From Cylindrotheca closterium (taxonomy: Eukaryota; Bacillariophyta; Bacillariophyceae; Bacillariales; Bacillariaceae), in contig CAKOGP040002003.1 in the NCBI GenBank assembly GCA_933822405.4, forward strand, positions 174,582 through 238,581: DNA of 64,000 nt. The letters run 5' to 3'. Below the pieces are notes generated by a model. That model did not search any database. It was not told the origin of the DNA and was given only the letters and a program-made list of their open reading frames with translations. The translations under genes and the position numbers were made by a program. How positions within the stretch are numbered: the stretch's first letter is position 1; each line of letters opens with the position of its first letter. Positions 62,728 through 64,000 of the stretch are shown here, piece by piece.

Positions 62728-64000
62728 AGCAGAGGCATCGCCAGAGGGAACTTGGTTGACGGGCGGAGCAGGAGCAGCAGGAGCCGCAGCCGCTGGAGGA
62801 GCGGGAGCTGGAGCTGCAGGAGCTGGAGTTGGAGCACCAGATAGGAGTGCATGGGGGCGATTATTCGTCTCGGACTGATCATCACAGAGCTTCCAGGATT
62901 TAGATTTAAAATGATAGTAGTACCATTTCTTGTGGACTTTCGCTCTTTCTTCCGATTAGATGGCACGGGAAGATGCTCAAATTGAACTCCGGCGCCAAGC
63001 CTGGAACGCCCTTTCTTGCCTGGATTCTTTTGGGCCTTCTTTTCGTCAAAGAATTTCCGCTTATTCTGTGAGACGCGCTCTTTATTTATTGGTTCCGTGC
63101 AGGCAGTGACGGAATGCTTGCCACCGCAGTTGAAACAGGGTCCCACTGACTTTTGAGCCGAAAATGCAGTTTCGTTGACCTTGTGAAATTGGCCAGTCCC
63201 TCCCTCTTTAGAGGCCATGCGATTCTGATAGATGCTCGTCGCGAGATCGAGTATCATATCAGGGGAACCATAAGCAGCATCTCCTTGAGTAAGTGCCTGC
63301 TCGTATGCGTTGATTTCTTTGTTATGGAAAACCTCATTGAACTTGGGATCACTCGATGTCTGGAACAACGAGATGAGAGTTTTGCCAATGTCATGAGGAA
63401 CGTTCGAGGAGACCACTCTCCCATCGATACGTTTTTCAAGTGACTTGAGTCCAGTCAACATCACCTTAATGTGACTAACCAAATCGTCCACGCTTTCTCC
63501 TTCATATTGATCAATGTGAAGTGTCCTGAGCTGGCCTTGAATCGTCTTCACGACGAGCTGAGAGTTGACTTGGAGGCGTTTCATTATGAAGAAGACGACC
63601 AAGGGGCCGCCCATTCCTTGGGTATCCCGATAAGGAAGAAGGTCTTTGAGAACTTTGCTCCATAATTGTGGAGTCATATGATTGCACAGATAATCATAGG
63701 ACAGGCGTAAGTTCTCGCGGAACCAAGGACTGGTGGTTGCGTCGGGCCACCTTGTATACCACTTGCAGCTTTCTGCCACCTGGTCAGCGGTAAGTTCGGT
63801 GTAGCGATCGAACAGAAACACTGTCTTGGTCACGTTGAAATTATCCGTCTCTAACTGTATCGTTTGTTCACCGATCGCATTCTTGGAAGGAAATACAATA
63901 GTGAAAACGTCCAGGACGTCATAGCGCTTGAAGTGCATTTGCATGTTGGCAAGGCCGACGCCAAGATCATAGCTTTCTTGAAGGTCTTGAACACTTTGCA
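62724..64000 (-). CDS. copia Gag, partial at right edge
   Basis: The frame is open to the window end and beyond the Met at 63944. The Gag-like part has WYTRWPDATTSPWFRENLRL, DQYEGESVDDLVSHIKVML and a zinc knuckle CFNCGGKHSVTAC, which is CX2CX3HX4C, one residue shorter than the usual CX2CX4HX4C. A basic stretch follows (KNPGKKGRSRLGAG). The Leu-rich end (LQLQLLQLQLPLLQRLRLLL) is probably out of the original frame, since the adjacent frame reads a Pro/Ala-rich stretch. Confidence 0.7.
   Translation of the reverse strand, partial: QSVQDLQESYDLGVGLANMQMHFKRYDVLDVFTIVFPSKNAIGEQTIQLETDNFNVTKTVFLFDRYTELTADQVAESCKWYTRWPDATTSPWFRENLRLSYDYLCNHMTPQLWSKVLKDLLPYRDTQGMGGPLVVFFIMKRLQVNSQLVVKTIQGQLRTLHIDQYEGESVDDLVSHIKVMLTGLKSLEKRIDGRVVSSNVPHDIGKTLISLFQTSSDPKFNEVFHNKEINAYEQALTQGDAAYGSPDMILDLATSIYQNRMASKEGGTGQFHKVNETAFSAQKSVGPCFNCGGKHSVTACTEPINKERVSQNKRKFFDEKKAQKNPGKKGRSRLGAGVQFEHLPVPSNRKKERKSTRNGTTIILNLNPGSSVMISPRRIIAPMHSYLVLQLQLLQLQLPLLQRLRLLLLLLRPSTKFPLAMPLL

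Larger units (their letters stand above)
57999..64000 (-). mobile_element. Ty1/copia retrotransposon, truncated by window edge
   Basis: On the minus strand: Gag from beyond the right edge, then protease-integrase, RT-RNase H and the 3' LTR. Gag-PR-IN-RT-RH is the copia order. Frameshifts between gag and pol and inside pol, a mutated RT motif and a truncated RNase H show it is not autonomous. The 5' LTR is outside the window. Confidence 0.8.

Overview
The window is nuclear DNA from a eukaryotic alga, most likely a pennate diatom. The basis is: short spliceosomal introns (66-79 nt, GT-AG); type II membrane proteins with a basic cytoplasmic tail, one membrane anchor, a Pro/Ser/Thr-rich stalk and an LRR or BspA-like ectodomain; many secreted Cys-rich proteins; and Ty1/copia retroelements. 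The species cannot be named from sequence alone. No rRNA, tRNA, CRISPR array or bacterial operon was recognised.

Layout. (1) 0.4-20.1 kb is gene-dense. It holds two secreted or membrane-anchored Cys-containing proteins, four paralogous Golgi-type glycosyltransferases of GT31 (beta-1,3-galactosyltransferase-like) character, a five-exon LRR receptor-like gene between GT copies 1 and 2, a two-exon coiled-coil protein, a SAM-dependent methyltransferase and a tiny secreted peptide. Each GT protein is an internal duplication whose N-terminal half has lost the metal-binding DxD. (2) 20.4-29.2 kb holds two intact, nearly identical VWD-like secreted-protein genes, two decayed VWD copies, a frameshifted XPG-like nuclease pseudogene and a solo copia LTR. 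(3) 29.8-37.2 kb is a decayed DIRS-like retrotransposon (Gag-like ORF, RT, RNase H, tyrosine recombinase) on the minus strand. (4) 37.4-47.6 kb holds TPR genes and pseudogenes around a large BspA/DUF285-repeat surface protein. (5) 47.6-55.4 kb is a TE graveyard: a copia pol pseudogene, a 183-bp tandem repeat, a small 901-bp LTR-flanked element (TRIM-like) and a decayed DDE transposase. (6) 55.9-57.4 kb is the third VWD-like copy, in a segmental duplication of the copy at 28.2 kb. (7) 58.0-64.0 kb is a copia element on the minus strand running off the right edge, with a mutated RT active site and a 3' LTR matching the solo LTR at 24.6 kb.

How the genes relate. The surface-protein genes (LRR, BspA, VWD and small secreted proteins) and the Golgi glycosyltransferases all belong to the secretory pathway, which would suit cell-surface, adhesion or frustule-coat glycoprotein biology; this is inference. 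The strongest structural signals are the VWD genes, which are almost identical in the coding sequence while copy A shares almost nothing outside it, the GT31-like pseudo-dimers, and the juxtamembrane repeat region of the LRR protein.
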